Shown here in pieces: positions 11,807-13,143 of a stretch of 13,143 nt of DNA. The stretch comes from RGIG8748 sp045646525. Lineage in GTDB: Bacteria > Bacillota > Clostridia > UMGS1810. The notes below the pieces were generated by a model. That model ran no database searches and was not told where the DNA came from. It saw only the letters and a program-made list of their open reading frames with translations. The DNA lies in assembly GCA_045646525.1 (NCBI GenBank), contig JAZRKX010000053.1:1-13143 (forward strand), given 5' to 3'. The position numbers were made by a program, and so were the translations under genes. How positions within the stretch are numbered: position 1 is the stretch's first letter; each line of letters begins with the position of its first letter.

Positions 11807-13143
11807 ATGAAAAAGACATTCACTACCCAGATTGCAGGCAGAGACTTTACTGTAGAAATCGGCGAAGTTGCACAGCTTGCATCGGGCGCAGCCATGGTAA
11901 GATACGGAGATACCGTAGTTCTTGCCACAGCTACAGCATCCGCAAAGCCAAGAGACGGCATAGACTTCTTCCCGCTTAGCGTAGACTATGAAGAGAAGAT
12001 GTATTCCGTAGGCAAAATTCCCGGTGGATTTTTAAAGAGAGAGGGTAAGCCCAGCGAAAAGGCGATACTTACTTCCAGAGTTATCGACAGACCCATCAGA
12101 CCTCTTTTCCCCAAGGATTACAGAAATGATGTAGGCCTTGTTACCACAGTTATGTCCGTAGACATAGACAACTCGCCCGAGGTATGCGCTATGAACGGTG
12201 CTTCCATTGCAATTTCCATCTCTCAGATGCCTTTTGCAGGCCCTGTAGGTGCAGTTGTTGTAGGTCTTGTAGACGGCGAGTTTGTAATTAACCCCACCCT
12301 TGCCCAGAGAGAAGTAAGCGACATGTATGTTACAGTTGCAGGTACCAAGGAAAAGGTTGTTATGATAGAAGCCGGTGCAAACGAGGTTAAGGAAGATGTA
12401 ATGTTCAATGCCATCGTTTACGCACACGAAGAAATCAAGAAAATTTGTGAATTTATAGATGGTATCGTAGCAGAAGTAGGTAAGCCCAAGGAGCCTTATG
12501 TTGCACATGAGGTAGACCACGACCTTTACGATAAGGTATACGCTTTCTCCTATGACAAGGTTTGTGCTGCTATAGATACAGACGATAAGAGAATCCGTGA
12601 CGAAAGAATGAAGGCTCTCACCGATGAACTCATGGCTCACCTCGGCGAAGAGGGCGAGGGCAGAGATGCTGAAATCGATGAAATCTTCTACAAAATACAG
12701 AAAGAAATTGTAAGAAAGTGGCTTATAGAAGACCATAAGAGAGTAGACGGCAGAGGTATCGACGAAATAAGACCTCTTAGCGCAAGAGTAGGTATTCTTC
12801 CCAGAACACACGGCTCGGGTCTCTTCTCCAGAGGTCAGACACAGGTACTCACCATTGCAACATTAGGTGCTGTAAGCGAATCTCAGACAATAGACGGTAT
12901 AGACGAAGAAACCTCCAAGAGATACATGCACCACTACAACTTCCCCTCATACTCTGTAGGCGAAACCAAACCCTCCAGAGGTCCCGGAAGAAGAGAAATC
13001 GGACATGGTGCTCTTGCAGAAAGAGCTCTTAAGCCCGTTATTCCCTCCGAGGAAGAATTCCCTTATTCAATAAGACTTGTATCCGAAGTTCTTTCCTCAA
13101 ACGGTTCCACATCTCAGGGCTCCGTATGCGGAAGCACACTTGC
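11807..13143 (+). CDS. pnp: Polyribonucleotide nucleotidyltransferase (PNPase), 5' part
   Basis: Open to the window edge, about 445 codons without a stop, so roughly the first 60% of a protein usually near 700 aa. PNPase degrades RNA 3' to 5' by phosphorolysis and takes part in mRNA turnover. Visible parts are the first RNase PH core domain (about 1-145, with FFPLSVDYEEKMYSVGKIPG, KREGKPSEKAIL and RVIDRPIRPLFP), the helical linker domain (about 150-310), and the second RNase PH domain containing RRPGRREIGHGALAER-like sequence (here SRGPGRREIGHGALAERAL) and SSNGSTSQGSVCGSTLA, which aligns with the catalytic-site serine loop. The start ATG is nine bases after AAGGAGG (11791-11797). The C-terminal KH and S1 domains would lie beyond the window. 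Confidence 0.98.
   Translation, partial: MKKTFTTQIAGRDFTVEIGEVAQLASGAAMVRYGDTVVLATATASAKPRDGIDFFPLSVDYEEKMYSVGKIPGGFLKREGKPSEKAILTSRVIDRPIRPLFPKDYRNDVGLVTTVMSVDIDNSPEVCAMNGASIAISISQMPFAGPVGAVVVGLVDGEFVINPTLAQREVSDMYVTVAGTKEKVVMIEAGANEVKEDVMFNAIVYAHEEIKKICEFIDGIVAEVGKPKEPYVAHEVDHDLYDKVYAFSYDKVCAAIDTDDKRIRDERMKALTDELMAHLGEEGEGRDAEIDEIFYKIQKEIVRKWLIEDHKRVDGRGIDEIRPLSARVGILPRTHGSGLFSRGQTQVLTIATLGAVSESQTIDGIDEETSKRYMHHYNFPSYSVGETKPSRGPGRREIGHGALAERALKPVIPSEEEFPYSIRLVSEVLSSNGSTSQGSVCGSTL

Noticed and set aside
11734..11979. Open frame spanning the pnp leader and start
   Set aside because: It runs through the leader hairpin and then out of frame with the clearly conserved PNPase sequence.

Overview
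The window looks like a chromosomal segment of a low-to-mid GC Firmicute, most likely a gut-type clostridium (Clostridia). The basis is strong AAGGAGG-type ribosome binding sites, sigma-A type promoters (TTGACT/TATAAT), AGA/ATA/CTT-rich codon use, an rpsO-pnp pair, and a KDPG aldolase/KDG kinase pair. No species can be named from the sequence. All supported genes are on the + strand.

Region A (1-4767) is a visibly AT-rich accessory island. It holds eight small unrelated genes: a two-helix membrane peptide, a 117-aa soluble protein, a Cys-rich protein, a three-helix membrane protein, a 112-aa protein, two membrane-anchored extracytoplasmic proteins and a WD40/TolB-like beta-propeller. Seven of them (all but the first) are preceded by a copy of the same roughly 56-bp repeat, R1-R7. 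Each copy begins TTGCATCTAAACC and ends in the gene's own Shine-Dalgarno (AAAGGAG), 5-14 nt before the start codon. A truncated eighth copy, R8, lacking the ribosome-binding end, closes the array. In five copies a weaker conserved block beginning YTAAC lies a nearly constant 27-28 nt upstream, just after the preceding stop codon. The whole unit is therefore about 88 nt and joins the end of one gene to the start of the next. Non-homologous genes separated by a homologous, partly foldable site is the layout of a gene-cassette array. Canonical integron attC boxes are not clearly present and no integrase is visible. The left edge (1-155) has a stem-loop, a possible IS21-like terminus, a promoter with consensus hexamers pointing into the array, and a 15-bp stretch nearly identical to the repeat core.

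Region B (4863-5552) is a YjjG-like HAD phosphatase gene at the boundary, with intermediate composition and no leader repeat.

Region C (5690-11212) is ordinary chromosomal metabolism and transport. A promoter drives eda-kdgK (2-keto-3-deoxygluconate to pyruvate plus glyceraldehyde-3-phosphate), ended by a strong terminator. A second promoter drives a PHP-family histidinol-phosphatase-like gene followed closely by trkA and trkH (K+ uptake).

Region D (11230-13143) is rpsO and the 5' part of pnp. rpsO has its own promoter and a structured leader, probably for S15 autoregulation. A terminator and a long imperfect stem-loop lie before pnp, in the position where pnp mRNA is autoregulated in enterobacteria. 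pnp runs off the right end.
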